From Cyanobacteriota bacterium (GTDB lineage Bacteria; Cyanobacteriota; Cyanobacteriia; CACIAM-69d), in contig JAKRSF010000006.1 of assembly GCA_022402445.1 (NCBI GenBank), forward strand, positions 62,001 to 126,000: a stretch of DNA of 64,000 nucleotides, given 5' to 3'. Shown here in pieces: positions 9,901 to 17,685 of the stretch. The translations under genes were made by a program, and so were the position numbers. Positions within the stretch are counted from its first letter, which is position 1. Each line of letters opens with the position of its first letter. The notes under the pieces are model-generated. The model was not told the DNA's origin and did not search any database. It worked only from the letters and a program-made list of their open reading frames with translations.

Positions 9901-10456
9901 CGCCCTCATCTCCACCCTCAAACAAATCCACGATGATTTAGATCGCGCCGTCTTCCGCGCCTACGGTTGGGACGATTTGATTCCCCAGTGGGAAACCCGC
10001 GCCGACACCCTCGACGAACAGATCCTAGAACGGCTGGTGAAACTCAACGCCGAACGCGCCGAAGAAGAACGCAACGGCCACATCCGCTGGCTGCGCCCCG
10101 ACTATCAAGCCCCCACCCAAACCACCACCCAACAAACGGACCTCGCGATCGTCCTTCCCACCCCAGACCAGACAAAAGGCTCAAGCCCCTTGCCCCCCAG
10201 CGATCGCCCCTTGTCCCTGCCCAAGGAATTTAAAGCGCGCGTCGCCGCCGTCCGTGACCTTTTCCGCACTGAAGGCGGCGAATGGACAATTGAACGCACC
10301 CTCAATCGATTCAGCGGCAAAAATACCAAAGTCAAAGAAAAGCACATCAAACAGGCGATCGAAGCCCTCGAAGGGGCCGGATTATTGCTCGCCTACGAAG
10401 ACCCCGCCACCGGCGAAAAACACTGGTATGACGCCAGCCTCCAGGCGATCGCGTAA
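6953..10456 (+). CDS. MmeI-like single-chain restriction endonuclease/adenine methyltransferase (type IIL/IIG)
   Basis: Cuts foreign DNA at a distance from its site and protects its own by methylating one strand. The start is ATG 6953 behind GGGGG; a TTG at 6935 is less likely (1167 residues). Order: PD-(D/E)XK nuclease at the N-terminus (GFID75 ... ILE85AK87), helical spacer, methyltransferase with motif I DPACGTGNF (about 409-417) and catalytic motif IV NPPF (572-575), target-recognition part, C-terminal helical region. All key residues are present, so it looks active. From about 8690 to 9730 the DNA is clearly richer in A+T and has no GCGATCGC, unlike both flanks, which points to replacement of the specificity half. 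A toxin pair follows. Confidence 0.88.
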   Translation: MAELDAVAIARFIERWQPSSGSERGNYQIFLAEWCDLLGVPRPEPKGAIAGDSYCFDRNVTMYSPSGKKMPGFIDLYKENCFILEAKQGGVSGGKVGTAKRGTETYRKAMQGAFNQAVAYARTFKNPPPFLITCDIGESFQVWSDFGAASELDYGSYDARQDIPFADLVKPEVRALFVDIFTDPQRRNPEKIAAQVTREVAADLAELARSLEGEGRDPKLVADFLMRCIFTMFAEDVGLLGKEKIFTENLERWQLNPHKFQAGIEALWAAMNEGKPFWDYGRLLKFNGGLFEDSSAIPLDGDQLATLLKAAKRDWQKVEPAIFGTLLERALDTKERSKLGAHYTPRAYVERLVRPVVLEPLRERWRLMQIAVDRALMEEGDEPTSKSRDRAILELESFLKELRDIKVLDPACGTGNFLYVTMDLMKELESEVLKRLAEVSGRDQLRLDFEQVNPSQFLGIEINPRAAAIADLVVWIGYLQWHFRRFGDVPPIEPVLRAYHNIECRDAVLAYDGVVPDVDEKTGQVRTRWGGRTMIHPVTGKEVPDPSDQKVIERYINPRPAEWTQTDYIVSNPPFLGNRDMRDELGDGYVEALSKAYPELPNTLDYVMYWWHRSAQCIARNRSCSFGLITTNTIRQSRQRTVIDLHQNGKHGVKIFFAIPDHPWSHEGAAVRISMSAGCSKMELPRTCTLSKVIDEDKSQTPESEAESIKIQSIKVLEISNDLSQNIGISSAISLASNFDICSPGVKPCGPGFTVDQESIEFFPESEATIVRPYMNGNDLTKKSRKAHIIDCYEMSEKDLQDDYPTVYQWLLENVYPKRAVERDLRLRREWWSFERPRPELRRAIQQLKKYIATVQTSKHRVFVFLDSNTIPDQQIVAITLEDAYFLGTLSSRIHVTWVLAAGGTLEDRPRYNKTVCFDPFPFPDPDETLKQEIRDLGERLDSHRKRVQNTHPDITITGMYNLLEKIRNHQPLSDKDHEFNNRALISTLKQIHDDLDRAVFRAYGWDDLIPQWETRADTLDEQILERLVKLNAERAEEERNGHIRWLRPDYQAPTQTTTQQTDLAIVLPTPDQTKGSSPLPPSDRPLSLPKEFKARVAAVRDLFRTEGGEWTIERTLNRFSGKNTKVKEKHIKQAIEALEGAGLLLAYEDPATGEKHWYDASLQAIA

Positions 10457-10541
10457 ATTTTCGCGTAGATTTAGATTGGTCGGTAGGATGTGATCGTTAT
10501 TCCCTAATCTTTCTGGATTCTTGGCGATCGCGATCATTCCC

Positions 10542-10567
10542 ATCACATAGTTCCCTATCACATAGTT
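10542..10567 (+). promoter_or_regulatory. Two direct repeats before the toxin-antitoxin genes
   Basis: ATCACATAGTT occurs at 10542-10552 and again at 10557-10567, a 15-base period, 40 bases upstream of the antitoxin start. Toxin-antitoxin operons are usually autorepressed by the antitoxin at such repeats, so this is a candidate operator. Confidence 0.4.
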
Positions 10568-10606
10568 ATCGACAGGCCCGTACTAAACCATGGAATAGTC
10601 AAGATC

Positions 10607-10912
10607 ATGCAACGTATCACCATCACCCTTCCTGATTCCCTTGCCGAGCATCTGCGATCAATGGGCTGGCTTGATGCTCCTGAATTTGTCCTAAAAACTC
10701 CACAAAATCAGACTAGGCATCAATCTAATTGGCTTGTCCTTCTGATCCTGAGATGGCTGCGATCGCGAGTACAGCCCCGGCCATCCTCGTCCCCACTTTC
10801 CCCCGCAGAATTCGCCACTCGCTTTTCTGGTACTTTCACCGAAGCTGACGCCACCGACATGAATCAATTTATCCAGGAAGACTGCCGAAAAATTGACCAT
10901 GACAACTGGTAG
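10607..10912 (+). CDS. Probable antitoxin of a VapBC-type pair
   Basis: A 101-residue protein directly before a PIN toxin, overlapping it by 14 bases, the usual antitoxin-first order. The N-terminus (MQRITITLPDSLAEHLRSM) resembles a ribbon-helix-helix DNA-binding strand and helix. The C-terminus (TFTEADATDMNQFIQEDCRKID) is acidic and would wrap the toxin. The middle (about residues 29-62) is rich in Gln, Arg, Pro and Ser and reads poorly, so a pair of compensating frameshifts or a diverged linker is possible. Family assignment rests mostly on context. Confidence 0.55.
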   Translation: MQRITITLPDSLAEHLRSMGWLDAPEFVLKTPQNQTRHQSNWLVLLILRWLRSRVQPRPSSSPLSPAEFATRFSGTFTEADATDMNQFIQEDCRKIDHDNW

Positions 10913-11291
10913 ATTTCTTCTTGACACCAACATTGTCATTGCCCTAAATAAAAGCGACTTAAGCGTTGCAAAGAATATCCAGTCAGCAGAATTTGTCGCC
11001 CTTTCCATCACCGTTGCAGGTGAATTGCTCTACGGCGCTCGTAGATCCGCAAGGCGAGACCAAAATCTTCAACAGGTTGAATCTTTATTGCAGAGCATCA
11101 CAGTCCTAAACTGCGATCTGGAAACAGCCCGCCAGTATGCTCGCATCAAGGAAGCATTACAACGGAAAGGACGCCCCATTCCTGAAAATGACATTTGGAT
11201 TGCGGCCCTAGCTTCGCAGCATGGCCTGACTGTCGCAACGCGGGATTCAGATTTTTCTGCTATTCCCGATTTGGAAATTACTCTTTGGTAA
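10899..11291 (+). CDS. vapC: VapC-type PIN-domain ribonuclease toxin
   Basis: PIN-domain endoribonuclease; VapC toxins cleave tRNA or rRNA when the antitoxin is degraded. The start is ATG 10899 inside the end of the antitoxin gene (130 residues); a TTG at 10893 is in frame but less likely. The four acidic residues that bind the metal are all in place: D9 (FLLDTN), E42 (VAGELLYG), D98 (ENDIWIAA) and D116 (ATRDSDF). The toxin therefore looks intact. Overlap with the upstream gene implies coupled translation. It sits beside a restriction-modification gene, a common setting for stabilising accessory DNA. Confidence 0.88.
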   Translation: MTTGRFLLDTNIVIALNKSDLSVAKNIQSAEFVALSITVAGELLYGARRSARRDQNLQQVESLLQSITVLNCDLETARQYARIKEALQRKGRPIPENDIWIAALASQHGLTVATRDSDFSAIPDLEITLW

Positions 11292-11296
11292 AATCT

Positions 11297-11409
11297 GGGT
11301 GGCCGGTACGTTCGAGGTGGGGACGCGATCGCGTTGAATTGGGGTGGCCGGTGCGTTCGGCGTAAGAGAGTGATCGCTTTAAATTAAACGGTACCGAACG
11401 CACCCTACC
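11297..11409. repeat. Cluster of GGTGCGTTCGG-type repeats
   Basis: GGGTGGCCGGTACGTTCG (11297-11314) is repeated at 11342-11360 as GGGTGGCCGGTGCGTTCGG. GGTGCGTTCGG (11350-11360) has a perfect inverted partner CCGAACGCACC at 11394-11404, within GGTACCGAACGCACCCTACC. The arrangement resembles the short hairpin repeats scattered through many cyanobacterial genomes. It separates the toxin gene from the next gene. Confidence 0.6.
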
Positions 11410-11452
11410 ATCGCTAAAAATTAAAGATTAACTATCTTAGCTGTCTTTACCC

Positions 11453-12058
11453 ATGATCTCAAAACGCAAAAACTTTTCTAGCTTCACCCTTGCCGAAGCC
11501 TATCAACACCTCAATCTTAGCGAACTGAAACCCTGGGAATTAGGCAATGCTACCCAAGCCCCCAGCGAATTTTTCCGTGAACGGCTGCGCCGTCTTCAGG
11601 CCCATTTTGACCTGCGCTACTGCGAAAAATCTAAGGAATTGCTCATTGATGCGTTTTGCGAAGAGGCGATCGCGGGTCTAGAGCGCCTCAAAATCTGGAA
11701 AGGCGTCAAACTTGAAACGGACCAAACCACCGGCAATGCAGACTATCTAATTACCGAACGGCGCGATTATGTGGCCGCCCCATTCCTGTGCATTGTCGAA
11801 GCGAAGAAAGATGACTTTGAACAGGGGCTTGCCCAATGTCTGGTGGAAATGAAAGCTTGCCAGGTCTTGAACCGCGATCGCGCGATCGTCGTTTTTGGCA
11901 TCGTCACCAATGGCGACGGCTGGAGATTTTATCGCCTTGATCCATCCGGCCAAGGGTACGAAACGGGCCTCTATTCCAATCGAAATATTGATGAACTTCT
12001 CGGAGCCCTCCATAGCCTATTTAGTCAATGCGCCCAGCACCTATCAGAAAGTGTTTAA
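11453..12058 (+). CDS. Uncharacterised protein with a PD-(D/E)XK nuclease-like core
   Basis: A 201-residue soluble protein. The segment GNADYLITERRDYVAAP followed by FLCIVEAKKDD has the spacing of a PD-(D/E)XK site (D97, E116-A-K118), the fold used by many restriction and repair nucleases and by the HsdR N-terminal region. The C-terminal half (GIVTNGDGWRFYRLDPSG) also resembles restriction-type domains that look up a protein's own nucleic-acid query. No other domain is present, so it could be a free nuclease or a non-catalytic accessory. Its place after the restriction enzyme and toxin pair suggests a defence-related role; this is inference. Confidence 0.55.
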   Translation: MISKRKNFSSFTLAEAYQHLNLSELKPWELGNATQAPSEFFRERLRRLQAHFDLRYCEKSKELLIDAFCEEAIAGLERLKIWKGVKLETDQTTGNADYLITERRDYVAAPFLCIVEAKKDDFEQGLAQCLVEMKACQVLNRDRAIVVFGIVTNGDGWRFYRLDPSGQGYETGLYSNRNIDELLGALHSLFSQCAQHLSESV

Positions 12059-12077
12059 TCAGAGATTCCATCACAAA

Positions 12078-14921
12078 TCAGAGCCGATGGAGGGGCATGA
12101 TGCGCCCTTCTGCCGCCAGGGCCAGATAAACCATCGCCGCCACCTCCGCGCGCGTCGCCGCCCGATTCGGCTCGAACCGCAGGGGATCCGTGGGATTAAT
12201 GCCCAAACCGCGCTCGATCGCGGCGGCCACCCGATCCCTTGCCCAGGTCGGCACCGTATCGCCATCGTCGTACATGGTCAGCAAACTGGCATCCCCGGCG
12301 GGCCACCCGAGGCCACTGGCGATCGCCACGAGCACCTGAACCCGCAGCAGGGGACCACTGGGGGAAAATCGCCCATCGCCGACGCCCGCCAAAAATCCAC
12401 TTTGGAACGTTTGTTGGATCACCGTGGCGGCCCAATGGTCCGGGGGCACGTCCTTAAAGGTGGCGGGCAGGCCAACGGCGGCGGGCTGAAAGGCTTTGAC
12501 GACGATCGCGGCAAATTCAGCGCGGGTCATGGTGTTATCAGGGCGGAAGCGGCCATCGGGGAAGCCGCCCACGAGGTTATCGGCGGCGAGGGCGCTGATG
12601 TAGTCCACGGCCCAGTGGTTGGTCGTATCACTAAAGGGATTGGTCAGGGGTGAGGTGGTGGTGGCTTCGGGCTCTGCTTCTGGGGTGGCGGTGGTGAAGG
12701 GTTGGGCGATCGCGGGCTGCGCCGCCACGGGAGCCATCGCCGGGTCAACAATATAGGCGGACTCCAGCGCCCCCATGCGGCCGATCGCCACCAACGCTTG
12801 ATAGACCAGGGCGCACACTTCCCCGCGCAAAATGGCCCGGTTCGGTTCGAGGCGATCGCGCTGGGGATAGTTCACCACGATGCGGCGGGCGGTGGCGGCG
12901 GCGATCGCGGGGCGACCGTAGGGGGCGATGGTGTCGCGATCGCGGTAAATCTCCAAGACGTGAGTTGAACCTTCCCCGAGGGATAAGCCGCTCGCCAGGG
13001 CCAAGAGCGCCTGGGTGCGGGTCAGGGGATCCTGGGGCCGGAAACTGCCATCGGGAAAACCCGATAAAAATCCCTTGCGGCTGGCGGCGGCGATCGCGCT
13101 GGCCCCCCAAAAACTCGCGGGTACATCGGTGAAGGTGCGGCCCGCCGACCGATCGGGGCGATCGCCAAAGGCCCCCATCAGCAGCGACGCAAATTCCGCA
13201 CGGGTGAGGCCGCGATCGGGCAAAAAGGTGCCGTCCGGGAAACCCCGCACGATCTGGGCCGCCTTCAGCCCTTTAATAAATCCCTCCGCCCAATGGCCCG
13301 CAATATCATCGGTCGGTGTGGTCGGTAACCCTTCAATTTTCCGCAGGGCCAATTCAAAATCCCCCACGGTTTTGGCGGCCCCGTAGCCCTGGCCGTAGAC
13401 CTTCGGCTGTTGGCCTGTGGTTTGCTGCACCTGCACCACCTCGCGGTTGGCGATCGCCCCGAGATTGCGGCCACTGGCGAGGGCGATCGCGGCGGCAATC
13501 CCCAGCCCCTGGCCCACCCCCGCATTGAGTTCCACGATCCGGCCCGCCGCCGGGGCAATGCCCGTAAAGCCCGACGCGGGACTCACAATTGCTAGATTTG
13601 TCACGCTCTGGGGCAGGGCATGACGGATGCCAAAATTGAATGTGGGCACCACCTCCGAGAGGAACCCCACCCGGCTGTAGCCCTTTTCCGCCGCCCGCGC
13701 CCCGAGCCCTGGAATGCCGCCGCGCACGTCAAAACGATAGGAAAATGTTCCTAACCCCTCACTGGCCGCGACGCCCCCCGCCAACATTTGCGCGCCGGAG
13801 AGGGGCTGCACCGCGTCCATGAGGCTGCCCGCATAGCGCACATAAAGTTCCGATGCAAAGGTGACGGAGCGTGCCCCCAGGGCCACCAGCCACCGTTCAA
13901 TGAATTTCGCTTCGTGGCGCAGGCGTTCGGTGGGTTGGGCGCTGCCCTGGGCGATCGCGTCGGCCTCGGGACCGGTCACAAAACCCAGGAGCGCATTCCA
14001 GGACAGGCGATCGCCGGGGAGGACGGCAATATTGGGAATATCGAGGATTGCGCCGCTGGTTTCTAGATCCAGTTTGGTTTGGCGGTAGGCGTGGTAGAGG
14101 ATCGACAGGGCGGAGCAGCGCACATCAATGAAATCGCGGCCCGTTGCTAAGGTGAGGGGGTTGCCGTTGCCGTCCCGCAGGCGATCGCGCCACTGCTGGA
14201 TCAGGGGATAGTCAATGGAGCCATCGCGGTTGCGGGCCGCCGCCTGGAGGTATTGGTTGGCAACGGCGTCATTGGGGTCGAGGAACCGCGAGATCGCGGC
14301 CCGTTCAATCTGCTGGAGCCGCGCCACCGTTAATCCCTGGGTTTCAAAGACCAGCGTCACGGGCAGCGTCGAAGCAGGCAGGCCAAAGTAGCCAAACCCT
14401 TGGGTGAGATGTGCCCCCGCCGTCCGGGCCAATTCCCCATTCACGGTGCTGTCGATCCACTGCTTCGCGCCGTAGGTTTCTCCGTTTGTGAGGGTGATGT
14501 GGTCCAGGCGATCGCCCGTTTTCTGCACCCGCGCGAGGCCCACGCGATCGAGCAGATCAATCCCCTCCCCGGAGACCATGGCCCGCAGGGCCGCATCGCC
14601 CTTGCGCCAATCCAGGGCAATTTGCTGCACATCGGCCCGCTGCAAAAATTCCCGATACAGGGTCGCCGGTTCCCCAAACAGGGGCAGGCCGTGGGTTTGG
14701 CGCAGGGCGGGGGCGATGTGAGAGCGATCTAGATAGGACAGTTGGCCGCGCACCAGATGGCCCCCCAATCCCTGCGCTAAATGCCCCTTCGCCATCAGCA
14801 GAATCCGCGATCGCGCCCCCGTCCGCCGCCGATATTCCCGCGCCGCCGCCACCAGGGCCAACACACCGGGCACCTCATCGCCATAGCCGATCAGATCATA
14901 GGAACGGATAGCAGCAACCAT
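12078..14921 (-). CDS. FAD-dependent oxidoreductase fused to six S-layer homology domains
   Basis: The 947-residue protein has an N-terminal flavin oxidoreductase-like domain (about 1-520) with a Rossmann-type dinucleotide loop (DLIGYGDEVPGVLALVAAA) and a closing segment typical of such enzymes (SPASGFTGIAPAAGRIVELNAG). From about 537 to the end come six SLH domains in two triplets separated by a Pro/Thr-rich linker near 735-760; each has the HW/FxDVP start and the LTRAEF-type signature. SLH domains normally hold proteins to cell-wall polymers or the outer membrane, yet no signal peptide is visible. The substrate is unknown. HIP1 sites throughout suggest long residence. It is convergent with the gene at 11453 and divergent from the WD40 gene. 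Confidence 0.75.
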   Translation of the reverse strand: MVAAIRSYDLIGYGDEVPGVLALVAAAREYRRRTGARSRILLMAKGHLAQGLGGHLVRGQLSYLDRSHIAPALRQTHGLPLFGEPATLYREFLQRADVQQIALDWRKGDAALRAMVSGEGIDLLDRVGLARVQKTGDRLDHITLTNGETYGAKQWIDSTVNGELARTAGAHLTQGFGYFGLPASTLPVTLVFETQGLTVARLQQIERAAISRFLDPNDAVANQYLQAAARNRDGSIDYPLIQQWRDRLRDGNGNPLTLATGRDFIDVRCSALSILYHAYRQTKLDLETSGAILDIPNIAVLPGDRLSWNALLGFVTGPEADAIAQGSAQPTERLRHEAKFIERWLVALGARSVTFASELYVRYAGSLMDAVQPLSGAQMLAGGVAASEGLGTFSYRFDVRGGIPGLGARAAEKGYSRVGFLSEVVPTFNFGIRHALPQSVTNLAIVSPASGFTGIAPAAGRIVELNAGVGQGLGIAAAIALASGRNLGAIANREVVQVQQTTGQQPKVYGQGYGAAKTVGDFELALRKIEGLPTTPTDDIAGHWAEGFIKGLKAAQIVRGFPDGTFLPDRGLTRAEFASLLMGAFGDRPDRSAGRTFTDVPASFWGASAIAAASRKGFLSGFPDGSFRPQDPLTRTQALLALASGLSLGEGSTHVLEIYRDRDTIAPYGRPAIAAATARRIVVNYPQRDRLEPNRAILRGEVCALVYQALVAIGRMGALESAYIVDPAMAPVAAQPAIAQPFTTATPEAEPEATTTSPLTNPFSDTTNHWAVDYISALAADNLVGGFPDGRFRPDNTMTRAEFAAIVVKAFQPAAVGLPATFKDVPPDHWAATVIQQTFQSGFLAGVGDGRFSPSGPLLRVQVLVAIASGLGWPAGDASLLTMYDDGDTVPTWARDRVAAAIERGLGINPTDPLRFEPNRAATRAEVAAMVYLALAAEGRIMPLHRL

Positions 14922-15155
14922 GGCAACTCCTGGGGCGACGGGAACGGTTATGGGAACGGTGAACGGTCAGCGAGGTGATCCGCTCTGATTTTCCCAAAGT
15001 TTCCGATCTCCATGGAACAGGGGGGCCAATTGCCGGATCGGTTACAGATCCCTTGGCAATTGCCCCAAAAAACTTGCCCTTGACGGTGGGGGCGGCGCGC
15101 GTCGAAAGTGGAGGGCCGAGGGGCGCGATCGCGCGGGTCAATAACGGACAACAAC

Positions 15156-17024
15156 ATGCCATCCGGGTTTGAGTGGAAGCAACGGCGGCGGGTTTGCGGC
15201 GGGCCGGTGGCGGCGATCGCCCTGGGGGCGGACGGTCAGCTTTTGGCGGCGGCGGGGCACGATGGCACGGCGACCGCGTGGGATACGGCGGCCCTGGTGG
15301 ACAGTGTGGATTTGGCCCTAGGACCGGCGGCGACCCAATGGCAAACGGCGGGGCCAGAATTTCGGGCGATCGCGATCGATCCCCTGGGCCAGTGGGCGGC
15401 GACGGGGGCCAATGACGGGGCGATCGCCCTGTGGGATTTGGCAACGGGAACGTTACTGCACCGGTGGCGCGCCCATGGATTTTGGGTGATGGATTTAGCC
15501 GTTTCCGCCGATGGCCGGTGGCTCGCCAGTGCCGGGGCCGATGGCACCGTGGGCCTGTGGGATCGGCGGCGCAGTTGGCGGGGGCGCTCCCTGGCGACGG
15601 GGGACATTTGGTACAGCGCCGTGGCCTTCGAGCCGGACGGGGGCGGCCTGTGGGCGGGGGCCTATGACGGCACGATTACCCGCTGGGATCGGCGGGGGGG
15701 CCGCCGCGATCGCGCGATCGCCGTGACGGATGCCTACGTTTTAGCGGTGGCAATTTCTACGGATGGATCCACCCTGGCGGCGGGCCTCAGTGACGAGGCG
15801 ATCGCCCTGGTGGATTTACGAGCTTCCCAAAAACCACCGCAACGGCTGACGGGCCACGGCGGCGGCGTCTATGGCGTCATCTTTTGCCCCGACGGCCAGA
15901 CCCTGATCAGCATCAGCGACGACGGCACCGGACGCCGCTGGCACCTCCCCAGTGGTCAACTGATGGGTCACCTCACGGGCGACACCAATAGCCTCTGGAC
16001 CGCCGCCCTGAGCCGGGATGGGCGGTGGCTCGCGGCGGCGGGGGCCGATGAATATGTGCGCTTGTGGGATTTGGAGCGGGATCAATTTGAAACGGTTTTT
16101 GCGGGCACCAATCGCCAGGTTACGGCGATCGCGTTTGTGGAATCGTCCCCAGTGCCCCAGGTGATCGCGCCCCCCCAGCGCCACGGTTTATTAATGGCCG
16201 GTCGTGACGGTTGCCTAGAGCGGCGATCGCTGGCCCCCTGTCCCCTGATCCGTCAATTCCCCGCCGATCGCGCCGCCGCTGTCCCCCGCCTCCAGGCGAT
16301 CGCCCTCCATCCAGCGGGCCACACCATCGCCACCGCCGGAGCTACGGGACAGATCCAGGTGCGATCGCTCCCCGATGGCCGCGCGATCGCCCAATTGCCC
16401 CACGAGTTTTGGATTTTGGCCCTGGCCTTTTCCCCCGATGGCCGCGCGATCGCCGCCGCCGGAGCCGATGGCACCCTCACGGTTTGGACGCTGCCCACGG
16501 GTGAGAAACGGTACGCGATCGCCGCCGCCCCCTTCTGGCTCGGAGCCCTGGCCTGGAGCCCCGATGGCCGCGCGATCGCCACCGGCAGCCCCCACGGCAC
16601 CCTGGATCTCTGGCATCCGGTCACGGGCGATCATCTCGATCGCTTCGCCCCACCCCAGGGCGGCCTTGTCCCCGACGGCATCACGGCCCTCCAGTTCAGC
16701 GCCGCCGGTCACACCCTCGCTAGCGGCACCCCCTGCGGCGCGATCGCCCTCTGGAATGGGGCCAATGGTCGCCTCAAACGAGTTCTGCACATCCACCGCC
16801 GCGAAATTGTTGCCCTGGCTTTCAACCGTCCCGGCAATCGTCTCCTGTCCGCCAGCCGCGATCGCACCGTCCGCCTGTGGGATGCGGATACGGGCAAATC
16901 CCTGGCTCACTTGGATCAACCGAATGGTGATATTACGGATATGGTGCTGGACCCGCGCGATCGCGATCTCTGGGTTGCCAGCAGTTGGCACGGTCAACTG
17001 GATCGCTACGCCCTCTCCCTATAA
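15156..17024 (+). CDS. WD40-repeat protein
   Basis: A 622-residue protein made almost wholly of WD40 repeats, about thirteen, enough for two seven-bladed propellers. Typical blades read VMDLAVSADGRWLASAGADG, ALAFSPDGRAIAAAGADG and ALAFNRPGNRLLSASRD, each ending in WD or a variant. There is no kinase, protease or membrane segment, so it is likely a cytoplasmic scaffold; partners are unknown. The start is ATG 15156; an upstream GTG at 15108 adds sixteen residues of poor quality. Eight GCGATCGC octamers occur in 16223-16747, encoding the recurrent Arg-Ala-Ile-Ala in loops between blades. Confidence 0.8.
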   Translation: MPSGFEWKQRRRVCGGPVAAIALGADGQLLAAAGHDGTATAWDTAALVDSVDLALGPAATQWQTAGPEFRAIAIDPLGQWAATGANDGAIALWDLATGTLLHRWRAHGFWVMDLAVSADGRWLASAGADGTVGLWDRRRSWRGRSLATGDIWYSAVAFEPDGGGLWAGAYDGTITRWDRRGGRRDRAIAVTDAYVLAVAISTDGSTLAAGLSDEAIALVDLRASQKPPQRLTGHGGGVYGVIFCPDGQTLISISDDGTGRRWHLPSGQLMGHLTGDTNSLWTAALSRDGRWLAAAGADEYVRLWDLERDQFETVFAGTNRQVTAIAFVESSPVPQVIAPPQRHGLLMAGRDGCLERRSLAPCPLIRQFPADRAAAVPRLQAIALHPAGHTIATAGATGQIQVRSLPDGRAIAQLPHEFWILALAFSPDGRAIAAAGADGTLTVWTLPTGEKRYAIAAAPFWLGALAWSPDGRAIATGSPHGTLDLWHPVTGDHLDRFAPPQGGLVPDGITALQFSAAGHTLASGTPCGAIALWNGANGRLKRVLHIHRREIVALAFNRPGNRLLSASRDRTVRLWDADTGKSLAHLDQPNGDITDMVLDPRDRDLWVASSWHGQLDRYALSL

Positions 17025-17255
17025 ATCTCTCTTTCTGGTAACAAGTAGGGGCCGCCACTGCGATCATTATTTTTAGATGTCATGGCCCTGTAAAACTTGC
17101 CATAAGTGAATGAAATGGCTAAACTGTACTCTGGCATAGAACAATTATGTCTTAGTGGTTCGTCGAGCTTGGAAGAATAGCACTTAAAATTTGCCTAGAC
17201 ATATGTGTGCCATACATCTATAGAAATCCAGGACTGACAGGGAGTTACTATCAAC

Positions 17256-17603
17256 ATGGAATTATCTCTACTGGCCCTACAAGCAACAAACATTGCGTTG
17301 TGGGCAATCGATAAGGCTTCTGGCGGTGCTTTGGAAAAAGCTGGGGCGGACATTTTAGGCTTCTTGGCAAAGAGATTTCGAGGCAGGCTCCAAATCGACC
17401 AATCAGAAGCCAAACTCCTGGAGGCTGCAATTCTCAGTGAAGCCGAATGCGACAGTGAATTTCAGCAAGATCTCGAAAAATTGGTGACTTATTATCAACA
17501 AATTCAAAATCATTCACAGGTCTCTCAAAGCACAAGCTCAGGTGTCAATATTAACGCGGATAAAAATTCAGGAACAATTATAGGACAACAGTTTTTTCGT
17601 TAG
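17256..17603 (+). CDS. Uncharacterised protein, possibly the N-terminal part of a split gene
   Basis: ATG 17256 follows GGGAG at good distance. The 115-residue product has a helical N-terminal domain (MELSLLALQATNIALWAID ... LGFLAKRF) and ends in SSGVNINADKNSGTIIGQQ, a Gly/Asn-rich strand motif. The family was not recognised. The DNA is AT-rich and free of HIP1 sites, unlike the flanks. The stop at 17601 comes just after six T residues (17592-17597). Removing one T would join this frame to the next one and give a single protein of 595 residues. It may therefore be a genuine small protein, half of a frameshifted gene, or the product made without a programmed shift. Confidence 0.55.
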   Translation: MELSLLALQATNIALWAIDKASGGALEKAGADILGFLAKRFRGRLQIDQSEAKLLEAAILSEAECDSEFQQDLEKLVTYYQQIQNHSQVSQSTSSGVNINADKNSGTIIGQQFFR

Positions 17604-17685
17604 CCAATTTTTCGGATTAGAAAATCCTGACTTAGAATCCAATAAGACTTTAATTGGACGGCTACTTAATTATCTCAAAGTAGCC

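Noticed and set aside
10691-11011. Minus-strand frame opposite the antitoxin and toxin genes
   Set aside because: The plus-strand toxin has all four PIN acidic residues and the overlap typical of such pairs.
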